DNA of 64,000 bases from Blastococcus_B deserti (GCF_042682525.1 NZ_JBHUHP010000028.1:1-64000), one strand, 5' to 3'; counted from the first letter of the stretch, positions 15,899 to 27,648 are shown. Made by a program: numbers and translations. Notes: generated from the sequence alone by a model not told the origin.

Positions 15899-17577
15899 AC
15901 CGCCGCACGGTCGCCCAGGGCGTCGCCGGCGCGGCGGCACTGATCGCCGTCCTGACGCTCCTGGCCCGGCTGGCCGGGTTCGGCCGCACCCTCGTCTTCA
16001 CCAACACCGTCGGTGCCGACAGCACCGGGGACACCTACCAGGCGGCCAACACCGTCCCCAACATCGTCTTCGAGGTGGTCGCCGGCGGCGCGCTGGCCGG
16101 CCTCGTCGTCCCGATGCTCGCCGGTGGCATCGCCGCCGGCGACCGGGAGCAGGTGCGCCGGACGGCGTCGGCCCTGCTCGGCTGGACGCTGCTGGTCCTG
16201 ACCCCCCTCGCGGTCGCCGTCGCCCTCCTGGCCGAGCCCATCGCGCGCCTGCTGCTGGGCGCCGGCGACGACGCGGAGGTGGCGCTGGCCGCCCGCTTCC
16301 TGGTGGTGTTCGCGCCCCAGGTGGTGCTGTACGGGATCGGCATCGTGCTCACCGGCGTGCTGCAGGCCCACCGGCGGTTCGCCGGCCCGGCCCTGGCCCC
16401 GCTGCTGTCCAGCCTGGTCGTCGCCGGCGCATACCTGCTGTTCGCCGGCATCGGCGGGGCGCGCGAGGCCGACGACCTCTCCCGCCCTGCCGAGCTGGTC
16501 CTCGGCGTCGGGACGACGCTCGGCGTGGTGGCGCTGAGCCTGAGCCTGCTCGTCCCCGTGCGCGGTCTGCGGCTCGGGCTCCGGCCGGCGCTGCGGTTCC
16601 CCGTGGGCGCCGCGCCGCGGGTGCGCCGGCTCGCCGCGGCGGGTGTCCTGACCCTTTCCGGCCAGCAGCTCGTGGCGGCCGTCGCCATCCGGCTGGCCGC
16701 CGACGGGCCCGACGGCACCCAGGTCGTGTACGCCGCCGGGCTCACGCTGTTCCTGGTGCCGTGGGCCGCCCTCGCCGTCCCCCTGGCCACCTCGGCCTAC
16801 CCGGGGCTCGCCGAGCGGGCCGACGCCGGGGACGATCGGGGGTACCGCCGTGCTCTGGCGCCGGTCGCCGTGCTCGTGGTCGCCGGATCCGCCGTGGCGG
16901 CGGGGCTGCTCGTGGCGGTCTCGGGCCCGATGGCGCGGATCTTCCTCGCGGGCGCGTCCCCGACGGTCGTGGCGGCGCTGCGCGACACGATCGTCGCCTT
17001 CGCCCCCGGTCTGCCCGGGTACGCGCTGGTCGCGCTGCTCACCCGGGCGCTGTACGCGCGCGGACTGTGGAAGGCGCCGACGGTCTGCGTCGTGGGTGGG
17101 TGGCTGCTGGCCGTCGTCGCGGACGTCGCCCTGGCGCGGCTGCTCCCCGTGGCCGACCGCGGCCTGGCGCTCGGCGCGGGTCACAGCGTCGGCGTCCTCG
17201 TCGCGGGCCTGGGCCTCCTGGTTGGCGTCACCCGCACCGCCGGACGCGGTGCCCTGGCCGGCGTGGTCGCCGCCGGCGTGCCGGCCCTCGCCGGGTCCGC
17301 CCTCGGTGCGGCGGCAGGGTGGGCGGTCGTCCGCGCGCTGGGCGCCGACCCCGTGCCCCCGGGCGTGCCGGCGGCGCTGGGCGCCGGGCTGGCCGGGGCG
17401 GGGACCACCCTCGTGGTCGCGCTGGCGGTCATGATGGGCACGGCGCGCCGTCCACTGGCAACGGCGTGGCGGACGCTGCGCGCACCGGAGCGCCCGGCCC
17501 CGGCCGACGGGGGCGACCGTACGCGGGCCGCACGGCCCGCGACCGCGGGCGACCGACAGGAGGTGCACGGTGACTGA
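15895..17577 (+). CDS. MurJ/MVF-like lipid-linked glycan flippase
   Basis: 560 aa with about 14 predicted membrane segments. The N-terminal RLAGFGRTLVFTNTVGADST, then YQAANTVPNIVFEVVAGGAL, and VFAPQVVLYGIGIVLTGVLQ with AHRRFAGPALAPLLSS, are hallmarks of the MOP/MurJ superfamily. It likely flips a lipid-linked saccharide. It is coupled to an MraY/WecA-like gene rather than to murein genes. The canonical actinobacterial MurJ (MviN) lies near the origin with a kinase-like fusion, so this is probably a second paralogue with its own substrate (inference). It overlaps the GT4 gene by 8 nt. Confidence 0.85.
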   Translation: MNRRTVAQGVAGAAALIAVLTLLARLAGFGRTLVFTNTVGADSTGDTYQAANTVPNIVFEVVAGGALAGLVVPMLAGGIAAGDREQVRRTASALLGWTLLVLTPLAVAVALLAEPIARLLLGAGDDAEVALAARFLVVFAPQVVLYGIGIVLTGVLQAHRRFAGPALAPLLSSLVVAGAYLLFAGIGGAREADDLSRPAELVLGVGTTLGVVALSLSLLVPVRGLRLGLRPALRFPVGAAPRVRRLAAAGVLTLSGQQLVAAVAIRLAADGPDGTQVVYAAGLTLFLVPWAALAVPLATSAYPGLAERADAGDDRGYRRALAPVAVLVVAGSAVAAGLLVAVSGPMARIFLAGASPTVVAALRDTIVAFAPGLPGYALVALLTRALYARGLWKAPTVCVVGGWLLAVVADVALARLLPVADRGLALGAGHSVGVLVAGLGLLVGVTRTAGRGALAGVVAAGVPALAGSALGAAAGWAVVRALGADPVPPGVPAALGAGLAGAGTTLVVALAVMMGTARRPLATAWRTLRAPERPAPADGGDRTRAARPATAGDRQEVHGD

Positions 17578-18724
17578 GGGCTCGCCCCTGCGCGGCCGCC
17601 GCATCACCGAGGTGCTGGCGACCAGCGCCGGCGGCGTCGGCAGTCACGTCCGGACGATCGTGCCCGCGATCCGGGCCGCGGGTGCCACCGTGCGGGTCTG
17701 CGGCGCACCGGCGACCGAGGAGCTGTTCGCCTTCACCGCCACCGGCGCCGACTTCCGCCCCGTGGGCATCTCCGCCGGCCTGGCGCCCGTCGCCGACAGC
17801 CGCGCGGTCGCCCAGCTGCGCCGGGCGGTAGAGGGCATGGACCTGCTCCACGCCCACGGGCTGCGCGCCGGGCTGGTCGCGGCGCTGGCCCGCCGGCTCT
17901 CGGCCGATCGGACCCGGCCCCTGGTGCTCACCCTGCACAACGCCCTGCAGGAGGGCCCGGGTCTCCGCCGGAGGCTGCTCGAGGCCGTCGAGGGGGCGAC
18001 GATCCGCGCCGCCGACATGGTGCTGGCCGTGTCGGGGGACCTCGCCGACAACGCCCGGCGGCTGGGCGCCCGCGACGTGCGCGTCGTCCCCGCCCTCGCG
18101 CCGCCGTTGCCCCCGGCCGCGCGCTCCCGCGACGAGGTGCGGGAGGAACTGGGGCTCGACGCGGGCCGGCCGCTGGTGGTGGCCGTCGGGCGGCTGCACC
18201 CGCAGAAGGGCTACGACGTCCTGCTCGCCGCCGTGGCGCGCTGGGAGGCCGACGGCCGGCTGCGGCCGGCCCCGCTGGTGGCCATCGCCGGCGACGGGCC
18301 GCTGGAGGCCGAGCTGGCCGGCCGCATCCGCGACGAGCGGCTCCCCGTGCTCCTGCTGGGCCGCCGGTCCGACGTCGCCGACCTGCTGGCCGCCGCCGAC
18401 CTCTGCGTGCTGCCCAGCCGCTGGGAGGGCAGCCCCTTCACCGGCCAGGAGGCCCTGCGGGCCGGCACGCCGCTGGTCGCCACGCGCACCGGCGGCATGC
18501 CCGACCTGTTCGGGGACGCCGCGTCGCTGGTGCCGGTCGGCGACCCGGGCGCCCTCGCCGACGCCGTCGTACGGGTGCTCACCGACCCGGCGCACGCGGC
18601 CGAGCTCGCGGCGGCGGGCCCGCGCCGGGCCGCAGGCTGGCCCGACGAGGCGGCCGCCGGCCGGCAGCTCGTGGCGATCTACCGGGAGCTCCTCGGCGAC
18701 CCACCCGGAGACGGCCCCTCGTGA
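17570..18724 (+). CDS. Glycosyltransferase family 4 (GT-B)
   Basis: 384 aa. The N-terminal half begins RRITEVLATSAGGVGSHVRT (acceptor side). The C-terminal donor side has VVAVGRLHPQKGYDVLLAAV, VLLLGRRSDVADLLAAADLC and the family E-x7-E region SRWEGSPFTGQEALRAGTPL with VATRTGGMPDL. It is a retaining transferase that uses a nucleotide sugar. Between a flippase and a membrane phosphatase-like gene, it probably extends the lipid-linked sugar made by the upstream transferase. GTG 17570 has AGGAGG nine nt upstream. Confidence 0.88.
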   Translation: MTEGSPLRGRRITEVLATSAGGVGSHVRTIVPAIRAAGATVRVCGAPATEELFAFTATGADFRPVGISAGLAPVADSRAVAQLRRAVEGMDLLHAHGLRAGLVAALARRLSADRTRPLVLTLHNALQEGPGLRRRLLEAVEGATIRAADMVLAVSGDLADNARRLGARDVRVVPALAPPLPPAARSRDEVREELGLDAGRPLVVAVGRLHPQKGYDVLLAAVARWEADGRLRPAPLVAIAGDGPLEAELAGRIRDERLPVLLLGRRSDVADLLAAADLCVLPSRWEGSPFTGQEALRAGTPLVATRTGGMPDLFGDAASLVPVGDPGALADAVVRVLTDPAHAAELAAAGPRRAAGWPDEAAAGRQLVAIYRELLGDPPGDGPS

Positions 18725-21055
18725 GGCGGACCGGGCGCGCGATCGTGGTGCTGGGCGTCCTGCTCGCGCTGCTCCTGAGCTGCGCCGGGCCCGCCCCCGC
18801 GGCGGCCGACGACGCGGCGGCGGACTCCGTGGTCGTCGTGGGCGTACCCGGCCTCACCTGGGACGACGTCGACCCCACCGGCACGCCGGAGCTGTGGGCG
18901 CTGGCCGGGGACGCCACGATCGGCGCGCTGTCGGTGCGCGCGGCCCGCGGGACCACCTGCGTCCTGGACGGCTGGGCCACGCTCGGCGCCGGCAACCGCG
19001 CCCGCGTCCCGGGGCCCGACGACGGTCTGCCCCCGGTGCCGCTGCCCACCGTGCCCCTGCCGGAGGACCAGGCGGACGCGCCGCTCACGCCCCCGGAGGG
19101 CGACGGCGCGCCGCCGGAGCCGCGGCTGGACACCTCGCTGTCCCACTGCGGGCTGCAGGAGCGGGCGGCGAGCGTCGCGCTCGCCGATCCGCTGGCCACC
19201 GTGGAGCGCACGGCGCAGGACGAGGGCACCCGCCGCTTCGGCGCCGAGCCCGCCGCGCTGGGGCAGGCCGTGGGCTGCGCGACGGTGTCGGGCCGGGCCG
19301 CCACCCTCGCCGTCACCGCCCCCGACGTGGCGGTGACCCGGGCCGACGAGCTGCCGGCCGAGCCCGCCGCCCTGGCCGGTGTGCTGTCGGCCTGCCCCCT
19401 CGCCCTGGTCTCGCTGGACCAGCTGACCGACGCCGGCCGGCCCGGTGCGGAGAAGACCGACGACGGCACCGACCCGGCGCCGCGGGCCGACGCCTTGCTG
19501 CGCATCGACGAGGCCGTCGGCCGGATCAGGGCGGCGGTGGCCGCGATGCCCGGCGATCCGCTCCTGCTCCTCGCGGGCATCTCCGAGGTCAACGACGGCC
19601 GGCCGCAGCTGCACGTGGGGATGGCCACCGGCCCCGGCTTCGGCTCCGACGGGTGGCTGACCTCCGCCAGCACCGGGCGGCAGCCCTACGCCCAGCTCAT
19701 CGACGTCGCGCCGACGGTCCTGCGGGCGCTGTCGCTGGATCAGCCGGCGTCGTTCAACGGCCAGCCGATGCGGGCCGCCGGGGAGCGACCGGCACTGGCA
19801 GCCGCCGTCGCGGAGCTCCGGCACCTCAACACGGCCGCCACCGTGCACCACCGCAACGTGGGCGTCTTCTTCTGGATCCTGGTGGCCCTCTCCGCCGGGA
19901 TCCTCGCCGCGGGTGCCGCCGTCCTCGGCGGGTGGCAGCGTCGTCCGGCACCCGCCGCCGCGGGCTCCCGGGCCCGGGCCGTGCTCCGGGTCCTGGCGCT
20001 CGTCGTCGCCGCCGTCCCGGTGGCCACCTACCTCGCCGGGCTCCTCCCGTGGGAGCGGACCGGTGCACCGCTGGCGGCCCTCACCGCGGCCGTCGTGGCC
20101 GCCGACCTGGCCGTCGTCGCCCTGGCCCTGGCCGGGCCGTGGCGACGTTCGCGGCTCGGGCCACCGCTGGTCCTCGTCGCGCTCACGCTGGGCACGCTGC
20201 TCGCCGACGTGCTGACCGGCTCCACGCTGGAGCTCAACGGGCTGCTCGGGTACGACGCCATCGTGGCCGGCCGGTTCACCGGCTACGGGAACCTCAGCTT
20301 CGGGCTGCTCGTCACGGCCGCGCTGCTGGTCACCGCCGCGGTCGGCGCGCTCGCCGGGCGGCGCGCCGGTCCCCGCCGGGCCCGCTGGGTCACGGCGGCC
20401 ACCGTGGTCGGCATCGGGCTGCTCACCGTCGGCGTCATCGGGGCGCCCGCCCTCGGCCGCGACTTCGGCGGCGTGCTGTCGGCGATGCCCGGCTTCCTGC
20501 TGCTGGCCATGCTCCTGGCGCGGGTACGGGTGACCCTGGTGCGGTTCGCCGCGATCCTGACCGTGGCCGTGCTGGCCGTCGGCACGGTGGCGGTGCTGGA
20601 CTGGACCGGGCCGGCGGCCGAGCGCAGCCACCTGGGCCGCTTCGTCGAGCAGCTCCGCACCGGCGAGGCGTGGACCGTGGTCAGCCGCAAGGCAGAGGCC
20701 AACCTCGACATCCTGCTGGGCAGCCCGATGGCCTGGATGCTCCCGGTCGCGGCGGCGGCCGCGGTGTGGCTGCTGCGGCCGGGCGGTCTCCTGCGGGATG
20801 GGGCCGGCCTGCCCGCTCCCGACGCCGCGGTCCTGCGCGCCGGCCTCCTCGCCGCGGCGCTGAGCCTGACCCTGGGCGCCGCGGTCAACGACTCCGGCGT
20901 CGCGCTGCCCGCCACGGCCGCGGCGCTGCTCGTGCCGCTGCTGGTGTGGCTCGCCGCCGGGCGCGGCGGGGAGGGCACCGGTCGGGGGGAGACGTCCGGT
21001 GGCGCTCCCCACTCCGGACCGGCCGAGTCGCCGGATCGTGTTACGGTCGTCTCCC

Positions 21056-21081
<26 letters not shown>
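18721..21081 (+). CDS. Membrane protein with alkaline-phosphatase-superfamily ectodomain
   Basis: 786 aa. A signal peptide (IVVLGVLLALLLSCAGPAPA) leads into an extracytoplasmic domain of ~350 aa. Segments SVVVVGVPGLTWDDVDP, RGTTCVLDGWATLGAGNR and YAQLIDVAPTVLRALSLD look like the metal- and nucleophile-bearing elements of alkaline-phosphatase-fold enzymes. About ten membrane helices follow (residues ~380-760). The superfamily includes phospho-glycerol and phosphoethanolamine transferases, so a role in decorating or releasing the glycan of this cluster is plausible. This is inference. It overlaps the GT4 by 4 nt, and its 3' end overlaps the proposed pyrG start by 26 nt. Confidence 0.75.
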
Positions 21082-22806
<1,725 letters not shown>

Positions 22807-22807
<1 letters not shown>

Positions 22808-23415
22808 TGACGACGCCGACGGGGGACGGCCGACCGCACGAGTTCCGGGTGCTCGACAGCGAGACCGTCTTCGAGGGGCGGGTCATCGCGCTGCGCCGCG
22901 ACACGGTGGCCATGCCCGGGGGCGGGGACAGCGTCCGGGAGGTCGTCACCCACCCCGGCGCCGTCGCGGTGGTCGCGCTCGACGACCAGGACCGCGTGGT
23001 GCTGCTGCGCCAGTACCGCCACCCCGTCGGTGCCCACCTGTGGGAGCTGCCGGCCGGCCTGCGCGACGAGGACGGCGAGCCGCCCCTGCGCACCGCCCAG
23101 CGTGAGCTCGCCGAGGAGGCCCTCCTCGCGGCCGGCCGCTGGTCGCTGCTGGCCACCGTCTACAACTCGCCGGGCTTCAGCGACGAGCAGGTGCTCGTCT
23201 ACCTGGCCGAGGAGCTCTCCGAGGTCGAGCGGCCCGATGGCTTCGTCGTCGAGCACGAGGAGGCGGACATGACGCTGGAGCGCGTGCCCCTGGCCGAGGC
23301 GGTGCAGCGGGTCTTCGACGGCGACATCCGCAACTCCTCGGCCGTGATCGGCGTGCTGGCCGCCGCGCAGGTCCGCAGCGGCGCCCCGCGCCTGCGGCCG
23401 GCCGACGGCGACTGA
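22807..23415 (+). CDS. Nudix hydrolase, ADP-ribose pyrophosphatase type
   Basis: 202 aa. The Nudix box spans residues ~80-105 (GLRDEDGEPPLRTAQRELAE then EALLAAG), preceded by the ELPA of ADP-ribose pyrophosphatases. The final GU of the consensus is AL here. It should cleave ADP-ribose to AMP and ribose-5-phosphate, like Rv1700, its positional match. The ATG overlaps the pyrG stop by one base (TGATG). Confidence 0.92.
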
Positions 23416-23505
23416 CGCCGACCTCCCCTTCACGATCCCGCCGCCGCCGGCGTGCGCGCGCTCGCGGGCTCGGCGCGGATCCCTGGCGGGTGGCCGTCCC
23501 CGCCG

Positions 23506-24114
23506 TCACCGGTCCGGCGGCCGCAGGCCCAGACGCCGCAGCTCCACGTCGGCCAGTGCCCGCACGGCGGCCGGATCGCCGGCGTGCCAGCCCGCTCCGG
23601 TGCCGGCCGGCAGCGCGGCCAGCCGGGGGAGGGGTGCGGTGGCCAGCGCCCGCGCGGCGAGCACGTGCAGGTCCGGCGCGGCCCGCAGCAGGGCCCGGGC
23701 CGCGGACGCCTCCCGCACCCAGCGCAGCCGCCACGGCAGCCAGCGCGACAGCACCCAGCCGACGGGCAGCACCACCAGGACGACGGCCAGCACGGTGGCC
23801 AGGGTGGCGACGGCGTCCTGCGCGGCCTGGCCGGCTCCGGTGACCGAGCCGCCCGCGTCGGCGAGGGCGTCGAAGGGGACCGCCAGCTCGTCGCCGACCA
23901 GGGGCACGTCCTCCGCCGTGCCCGCCGCGTCGGTCATGTTCCCGGCCACCGAGGAGCCGAGGTCCTCGACCGCGCGCCCGGGCTCGGCCAGCACGAGCAC
24001 CGCCGCGTGGACGGTCCGCGCCACCAGCACCCACAGCAGGACCCACGCGAGCACGCCGACGTCGGCGGCGAGCTGGCGGGTGCGCTGGACCGGGTGCTGG
24101 GCGTAGAGCTGCAT
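23506..24114 (-). CDS. Hypothetical membrane protein
   Basis: 202 aa with two membrane segments: DVGVLAWVLLWVLVARTVHA near the N-terminus and ATVLAVVLVVLPVGWVLSRW in the middle. An Ala/Asp-rich extracytoplasmic loop lies between, and an Ala/Arg-rich cytoplasmic tail ends the protein. I do not recognise the family. ATG 24114 was chosen because GGAGG (24122-24126) lies 7 nt upstream; the frame extends further upstream without support. It is convergent with the Nudix gene and divergent from ald. Confidence 0.7.
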   Translation of the reverse strand: MQLYAQHPVQRTRQLAADVGVLAWVLLWVLVARTVHAAVLVLAEPGRAVEDLGSSVAGNMTDAAGTAEDVPLVGDELAVPFDALADAGGSVTGAGQAAQDAVATLATVLAVVLVVLPVGWVLSRWLPWRLRWVREASAARALLRAAPDLHVLAARALATAPLPRLAALPAGTGAGWHAGDPAAVRALADVELRRLGLRPPDR

Positions 24115-24274
24115 CGCTGCATCCTCCGGCGGCCGCGCCGCGGGCGCAGGGGCGGTGGCGCGCGGGTCCGGAGCGCCCACGGTCGCTGCTTCCCGCCGTC
24201 CGGCCCCGGCGGGCCGCCCCCTCGTCCGGGCGGGGCACCGGGCCGCGTGCGCGGGGAATGGGCGCGGCGGTGCC

Positions 24275-24280
24275 TACACT
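24275..24280 (+). promoter_or_regulatory. -10 element (TACACT) for ald
   Basis: TACACT in the context GGTGCCTACACTCCGCC fits the actinobacterial housekeeping -10. It predicts a start near 24287 and a leader of ~90 nt before ald. No clear -35 is seen. Confidence 0.45.
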
Positions 24281-24375
24281 CCGCCCGAGGCGCGCCCCGA
24301 CCGGGCCGCCCACACGCGGGAAGTGACCCCGTCACCGTCGGGGGAGCGCCCGCCACACAACCGGGAGTGTCGGAG

Positions 24376-25491
24376 ATGCGGGTCGGTGTCCCCCAAGAGG
24401 TCAAGAACCGTGAGTACCGGGTCGCGCTCACCCCTGCCGGGGTGACCGAGCTGGTCCGCGCGGGGCACGAGGTGCTCGTCCAGCGGGGCGCGGGGGAGGG
24501 GTCCTCCATCCCTGACGCCGACTACGTCGCCGCCGGTGCCCGGATCGTGGCCGACGCCGACGACGTCTGGGCCGCGGCCGACCTGCTGCTGAAGGTCAAG
24601 GAACCCGTCGCCGAGGAGTACGGCCGGTTGCGGGCGGACCAGACGCTGTTCACCTACCTGCACCTGGCGGCGTCCAAGGAGTGCACCGACGCCCTGGTCA
24701 CCTCGGGCACGACCGCCATCGCCTACGAGACGGTGCAGACCCCCGACGGCGCCCTGCCGCTGCTCGCCCCGATGTCGGAGGTCGCCGGCCGGATGGCGCC
24801 CCAGGTCGGCGCGCACAGCCTCGAGCGGGCGCACGGTGGCCGGGGCGTCCTGCTGGGGGGTGTGTCGGGGGTCTACGCGGCCAAGGTCGTCGTCATCGGC
24901 GCGGGCGTCTCCGGCATGAACGCCGCCGCCATCGCCCTCGGCATGCAGGCCGAGGTGGTCGTCCTCGACCGCGACATCGACAAGCTGCGGGCTGCCGACC
25001 GGATCTACCAGGGACACCTGCAGACCGTGGCGTCGAACGCCTACGAGGTCGAGCGGGCCGTCCTGGACGCCGACCTGGTGATCGGCGCGGTGCTCGTGCC
25101 CGGGGCCAAGGCCCCCACCCTCGTCAGCAACGAGCTGGTGTCGCGGATGAAGCCCGGTGCGGTGCTCGTGGACATCGCCGTCGACCAGGGCGGCTGCTTC
25201 GAGGACACCCGGCCCACGACCCACGACGACCCGACGTTCCGGGTGCACGAGTCGGTCTTCTACTGCGTGGCCAACATGCCCGGCGCCGTTCCCAACACCT
25301 CCACCCACGCGCTGACCAACGTGACGCTGCCCTACGTGATGGCGCTGGCCAACGAGGGTGCCGCCGCAGCGGTGCGCAGCCATCCCGCCCTCGCCCACGG
25401 CGTGAACGTGGTCGGGGGCCAGGTGGTGCTGCCGGAGGTGGCCGAGGCGCACGGCATGGTGGCCGTCCCCTGGGAGGAGGTCCTGCTCTGA
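24376..25491 (+). CDS. ald: Alanine dehydrogenase
   Basis: 371 aa, the standard length. MRVGVPQEVKNREYRVALTP is the family start. LLKVKEPVAEEYGRL, FTYLHLAASKECTDAL (catalytic His) and the NAD-binding VVVIGAGVSGMNAAAIALGM follow, with MAPQVGAHSLERAHGGRGVL. It interconverts L-alanine and pyruvate/ammonia with NAD(H), used for alanine catabolism or redox balance when oxygen is low. It interrupts the Nudix-xerD order as I recall it from mycobacteria. Its stop overlaps the proposed xerD CTG start. Confidence 0.96.
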   Translation: MRVGVPQEVKNREYRVALTPAGVTELVRAGHEVLVQRGAGEGSSIPDADYVAAGARIVADADDVWAAADLLLKVKEPVAEEYGRLRADQTLFTYLHLAASKECTDALVTSGTTAIAYETVQTPDGALPLLAPMSEVAGRMAPQVGAHSLERAHGGRGVLLGGVSGVYAAKVVVIGAGVSGMNAAAIALGMQAEVVVLDRDIDKLRAADRIYQGHLQTVASNAYEVERAVLDADLVIGAVLVPGAKAPTLVSNELVSRMKPGAVLVDIAVDQGGCFEDTRPTTHDDPTFRVHESVFYCVANMPGAVPNTSTHALTNVTLPYVMALANEGAAAAVRSHPALAHGVNVVGGQVVLPEVAEAHGMVAVPWEEVLL

Positions 25492-26462
25492 CGCTCACCA
25501 CGGACGTCCACGCCGCTCCCGCGCTGGAGCGCGTCGTCACCGGCTACCTCGACCACCTGACCGTCGAGCGGGGGCTGGCGGCGAACACCATCGCCTCCTA
25601 CCGCCGTGACCTGCGCCGGTACACCGAGTACCTGGCCGCGGGCGGCGTGCAGGACCTCGGCGAGGTCGCCGAGTCGGACGTGTCCGGCTTCCTCGCCGCC
25701 CTCCGCGAGGGGGACGACGACCACCCCCCGCTCTCGGCGACGTCGGCGGCCCGCGCGGTGGTCGCCGTCCGGGGCCTGCACCGGTTCGCTCTGCTCGACG
25801 GCCTCGTGCCCGACGACGTGGCCCACGAGGTGCGCCCGCCCACGCCCGCCCGCCGGCTGCCCAAGGCGGTGCCCGTGGAGTCGGTGGTGGCGCTGATCGA
25901 GGCGGCGGGATCGGTCGAGGGCCCGCGGGGGCTGCGGGACCGGGCGCTGCTGGAGCTGCTGTACGGCACCGGGGCGCGCATCTCGGAGGCGGTCGGGCTG
26001 GCCGTCGACGACCTCGACCGGGGCCAGGCGGCGGTCCGGCTGGCGGGCAAGGGCGGCAAGGAGCGCGTGGTCCCCGTCGGCAGCTACGCCCTCCGGGCCG
26101 TGGAGGACTACCTGGTGCGCGCCCGGCCCGCGCTGGCAGCCAACGGCCGCGGCGGAGCCCGGGGAGGCGCACTGTTCCTCAACGTCCGCGGCGGGCCCCT
26201 GTCACGGCAGAGCGCCTGGGCCATCCTGCGCTCGGCGGCCGAGCGCGCCGGCGCCGCGGGCGGGATGGACCCCGCGTCGGTGTCGCCGCACACGCTGCGG
26301 CACTCCTTCGCCACGCACCTGCTCGACGGCGGAGCCGACGTCCGCGTGGTGCAGGAGCTGCTCGGCCACGCCTCCGTGACGACCACGCAGGTCTACACGC
26401 TGGTGACCGTGGACCGCCTGCGGGAGGTCTGGGCGACCAGTCATCCGAGGGCCCTGACCTGA
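25488..26462 (+). CDS. xerD: Tyrosine recombinase XerD
   Basis: 324 aa. The N-terminal SAM-like core-binding domain has YLDHLTVERGLAANTIASYR. The catalytic domain carries the Arg in YGTGARISEAVGLAVDD, HTLRHSFATHLLDGGADVR (His-x-x-Arg), GHASVTTTQVYT (His and the nucleophile Tyr). It resolves chromosome dimers at dif with XerC. No ATG, GTG or TTG is available near the domain start: the first in-frame GTG would remove ~50 residues. The CTG at 25488 overlaps the ald stop as CTGA, with GGGAGGAGG (25472-25480) 7 nt upstream, and is the best start. Neighbour of parA and scpAB, as in Rv1701-Rv1710. Confidence 0.9.
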   Translation: MTLTTDVHAAPALERVVTGYLDHLTVERGLAANTIASYRRDLRRYTEYLAAGGVQDLGEVAESDVSGFLAALREGDDDHPPLSATSAARAVVAVRGLHRFALLDGLVPDDVAHEVRPPTPARRLPKAVPVESVVALIEAAGSVEGPRGLRDRALLELLYGTGARISEAVGLAVDDLDRGQAAVRLAGKGGKERVVPVGSYALRAVEDYLVRARPALAANGRGGARGGALFLNVRGGPLSRQSAWAILRSAAERAGAAGGMDPASVSPHTLRHSFATHLLDGGADVRVVQELLGHASVTTTQVYTLVTVDRLREVWATSHPRALT

Positions 26463-26538
26463 CACCCGGCGGCTCGGAGTCTTGGCAATTCCTGGATCCG
26501 GTTCGGCTTGAGCAGTCACACCCGTTGTCAGTGATCGC

Positions 26539-26596
26539 CATGTCGACATGTGTCCCGGCGTGCCTGCTTCGCACACTTCGCCACGCTTCGTAGCGT
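26539..26596 (+). promoter_or_regulatory. parA upstream palindrome and promoter
   Basis: A perfect 12-bp palindrome CATGTCGACATG (26539-26550) lies ahead of a possible promoter: -35 TTCGCA (26568-26573), 17-nt spacer, -10 TAGCGT (26591-26596). This predicts a start near 26603 and a ~73-nt leader. The palindrome could be an operator for a regulator or for ParA's partner. It does not match the parS consensus. Confidence 0.4.
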
Positions 26597-26675
26597 CCTC
26601 ATCACCCGAGCGGGCAGGACGGCTGACCGCGACCGGAACCCCCGGGATCGGGCACGAGGTGGAGGCAACAGACCC

Positions 26676-27578
26676 ATGGCTACCCGAGCGGACGCGGCCT
26701 CTGCCGTCGCGCGCCCGCACGACATCGGCTCCGAGATGGGGGCGGCGTCGCGGCAGGACCCCGCGCGTGCGCGGCAGCGTCCCCTGCCCGACCCCAAGCC
26801 CCTCACGGAGCACGGGCCGGCCCGGATCATCGCGATGTGCAACCAGAAGGGCGGCGTCGGCAAGACGACGTCGACCATCAACCTGGGCGCGGCCCTGGTC
26901 GAGTACGGCCGGCGGGTCCTGCTGATCGACCTCGACCCCCAGGGGGCGCTGTCGGTCGGGCTGGGCGTGCCGGCGCAGAACATGGACCGCACCATCTACA
27001 ACGCCCTGATGGAGCGGAAGACCACGCTGGCCGACGTCCGGGTCCCCACCGACATCCCCGGTCTGGACCTCGTGCCCAGCAACATCGACCTGTCCGCGGC
27101 CGAGGTGCAGCTGGTCAGCGAGGTGGCCCGGGAGCAGACCCTGCTGCGGGTGCTCGCCGACGTGCGCGACGACTACGACTACATCCTCATCGACTGCCAG
27201 CCGTCGCTCGGCCTCCTGACGGTCAACGCGCTGACCGCGGCCCAGGGCGTGATCATCCCGCTGGAGTGCGAATTCTTCTCGCTCCGCGGCGTGGCGCTGC
27301 TGGTCGACACGATCGACAAGGTCAAGGAGCGGCTGAACCCGTCGCTGGAGATCTCCGGGATCCTGGCGACGATGTACGACTCGCGCACCGTGCACTGCCG
27401 CGAGGTGTTCAGCCGGGTGGTCGAGGCCTTCGACGACGTCGTGTTCCAGACCGTCATCCAGCGCACGGTGCGCTTCCCGGAGACCACGGTCGCCGGGCAG
27501 CCGATCACCACGTGGGCGCCGACGTCGTCGGGCGCCTCGGCCTACCGCGACCTCGCCAAGGAGGTGCTGGCACTGTGA
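26676..27578 (+). CDS. parA: ParA-family ATPase (Soj-like, scpA-linked)
   Basis: 300 aa. A ~45-aa variable N-terminus is followed by the deviant Walker A MCNQKGGVGKTTSTINLGAA, the RVLLIDLDPQGALSVGLG segment with Walker A' Asp, and Walker B YDYILIDCQPSLGLLTVNAL. It is closest in context to Rv1708, an orphan ParA beside scpA, not the oriC ParA. It would form ATP-dependent dimers on DNA and move a cargo. ATG 26676 has GGAGG ten nt upstream. The next gene could encode its partner. Confidence 0.92.
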   Translation: MATRADAASAVARPHDIGSEMGAASRQDPARARQRPLPDPKPLTEHGPARIIAMCNQKGGVGKTTSTINLGAALVEYGRRVLLIDLDPQGALSVGLGVPAQNMDRTIYNALMERKTTLADVRVPTDIPGLDLVPSNIDLSAAEVQLVSEVAREQTLLRVLADVRDDYDYILIDCQPSLGLLTVNALTAAQGVIIPLECEFFSLRGVALLVDTIDKVKERLNPSLEISGILATMYDSRTVHCREVFSRVVEAFDDVVFQTVIQRTVRFPETTVAGQPITTWAPTSSGASAYRDLAKEVLAL

Positions 27579-27648
27579 CCGGGCTCGCGAGGGCACCGAT
27601 GGGTGCGGCGACCGTCATGCGCCCGACGAGCGCCAGCGGGAAGGCGTC

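Noticed and set aside
24112..24180. Longer N-terminus of the hypothetical membrane protein (start at 24180)
   Set aside because: The added ~22 residues are low-complexity, and ATG 24114 has a well-spaced GGAGG.
26539..26550. CATGTCGACATG as a parS site
   Set aside because: It does not match the conserved TGTTTCACGTGAAACA-type parS sequence; a single palindrome is better left as a possible operator.
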